A stretch of DNA of 64,000 nt from Rossellomorea sp. SC111 (GTDB taxonomy: Bacteria > Bacillota > Bacilli > Bacillales > Bacillaceae_B): assembly GCF_024733565.1 (NCBI RefSeq), contig NZ_JANIOC010000004.1, positions 249,640 to 313,639 on the forward strand, written 5' to 3'. A model generated the notes under the pieces. That model saw nothing but the letters and a program-made list of their open reading frames with translations, ran no database searches and was not told the origin of the DNA. Within the stretch, counting starts at the first letter, position 1. The number at the start of each line of letters is the position of its first letter. The position numbers and the translations under genes were made by a program. Shown one piece after another: positions 63,740-64,000 of this stretch.

Positions 63740-64000
63740 TTACAGTGAAAGACCGTAGTCTGTCGCGATTCTTGCTAATCCGCCCTGGTAGCCGGAACCG
63801 ATTGCCGAGAACTTCCATTCACCGTTATGACGATATAATTCCCCAACGATAATAGCTGTTTCAATGGAGAAATCCTCTCCTAAGTCGTAGCGGACGATTT
63901 CTTCCTTGTTATCTTCATTCACGATACGAACAAACGCATTGGATACTTGACCGAAGTTCTGGTTGCGCGCCTCTGCATCATGGATGGTGATGACAAATGA
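63740..64000 (-). CDS. TerD-family protein, second copy (5' end beyond right edge)
   Basis: The minus strand is open from the window edge to the stop at 63740 (87 codons including the stop; 86 residues). The visible part corresponds to the C-terminal half of Ter[41 protein letters not shown] and the end [19 protein letters not shown]. It is closely related to the next gene, forming the usual tandem terD pair at the head of the yce operon. Confidence 0.93.
   Translation of the reverse strand, partial: SFVITIHDAEARNQNFGQVSNAFVRIVNEDNKEEIVRYDLGEDFSIETAIIVGELYRHNGEWKFSAIGSGYQGGLARIATDYGLSL

Noticed and set aside
1..64000. tRNA, rRNA, riboswitch or prophage structural genes
   Set aside because: I looked along both strands for cloverleaf ends, T-box or riboswitch-like leaders, and portal or capsid proteins, and saw none I could support.

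Overview
The window looks like the chromosome of a low-to-moderate GC Bacillaceae species. Shine-Dalgarno sites are strong AGGAGG types, GTG and TTG starts are frequent, and the right end carries the yce/ter stress operon known from Bacillus. I would guess Rossellomorea or a related Bacillus-like genus, but that is an inference without any search. I see no rRNA, tRNA or CRISPR array.

Region 1 (1-14 kb) is a catabolic block on the minus strand. It encodes a complete aerobic anthranilate / 3-hydroxyanthranilate meta-cleavage pathway: an HpaB-type FADH2 monooxygenase, a stand-alone FAD synthetase, a flavin reductase, 3-hydroxyanthranilate dioxygenase, ACMS decarboxylase, 2-aminomuconate deaminase, 2-aminomuconate-semialdehyde dehydrogenase, and then genes in dmpE-F-G-H order down to pyruvate and acetyl-CoA. 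A TRAP transporter (dctP-Q-M, cut by the left edge) follows, and two convergent Crp/Fnr-type regulators lie upstream.

Region 2 (14-18.5 kb) has a small GNAT-like gene and a phage-like replication trio (initiator, G39P-type helicase loader, DnaB-type helicase) without phage structural genes. Beside the trio are a small gene broken by an 11-bp tandem duplication and a fragment of an Ltp-type surface protein.

Region 3 (18.9-40 kb) is an AT-rich defence island. It holds: a DarT/DarG toxin-antitoxin pair arranged divergently; a McrBC-like GTPase/nuclease pair with an extra unknown gene, where the nuclease appears to have lost about 37 residues to a premature TAG; a Sau3AI-type GATC restriction-modification system with a Vsr endonuclease; a four-gene operon (28644-36424) that I cannot match to any named system; a sulfur-binding-domain HNH endonuclease interrupted by one in-frame TGA; a MazG-like gene; a DUF2075-like remnant; an XRE regulator; and an Mrr-type endonuclease. 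In the four-gene operon, one protein carries the Sau3AI C-terminal DNA-binding region without its catalytic half. The other three are an 801-aa protein with a sigma-4-like helix-turn-helix, a ParB-like protein, and a PLD-SNF2 helicase. The first two share a C-terminal domain of about 250 residues. This is my best candidate for an undescribed system.

Region 4 (40-54.8 kb) is mostly core-like: a HEAT-like membrane protein, a vanR-vanS-vanY-vanZ set without vanHAX, an alpha/beta hydrolase, an amino-sugar PTS operon (GntR, GH4, ChbG-type deacetylase, EIICB, NagB), a small kinase, a LURP-one protein and a staphylococcal-nuclease lipoprotein. Region 5 (55 kb to the right edge) is a nine-gene ter/yce operon: TerD, TerD, TerC, an HpcH/HpaI-like lyase, a phosphoribosyltransferase, a StiP-like protease, a HAD phosphatase, YceG and TelA.

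A dispersed repeat with consensus GAAGCA-C-AGAACCGTCCCC is found at 15.1, 15.5, 42.0 and 45.4 kb. One copy supplies the C-terminal codons of the DnaB-type helicase.
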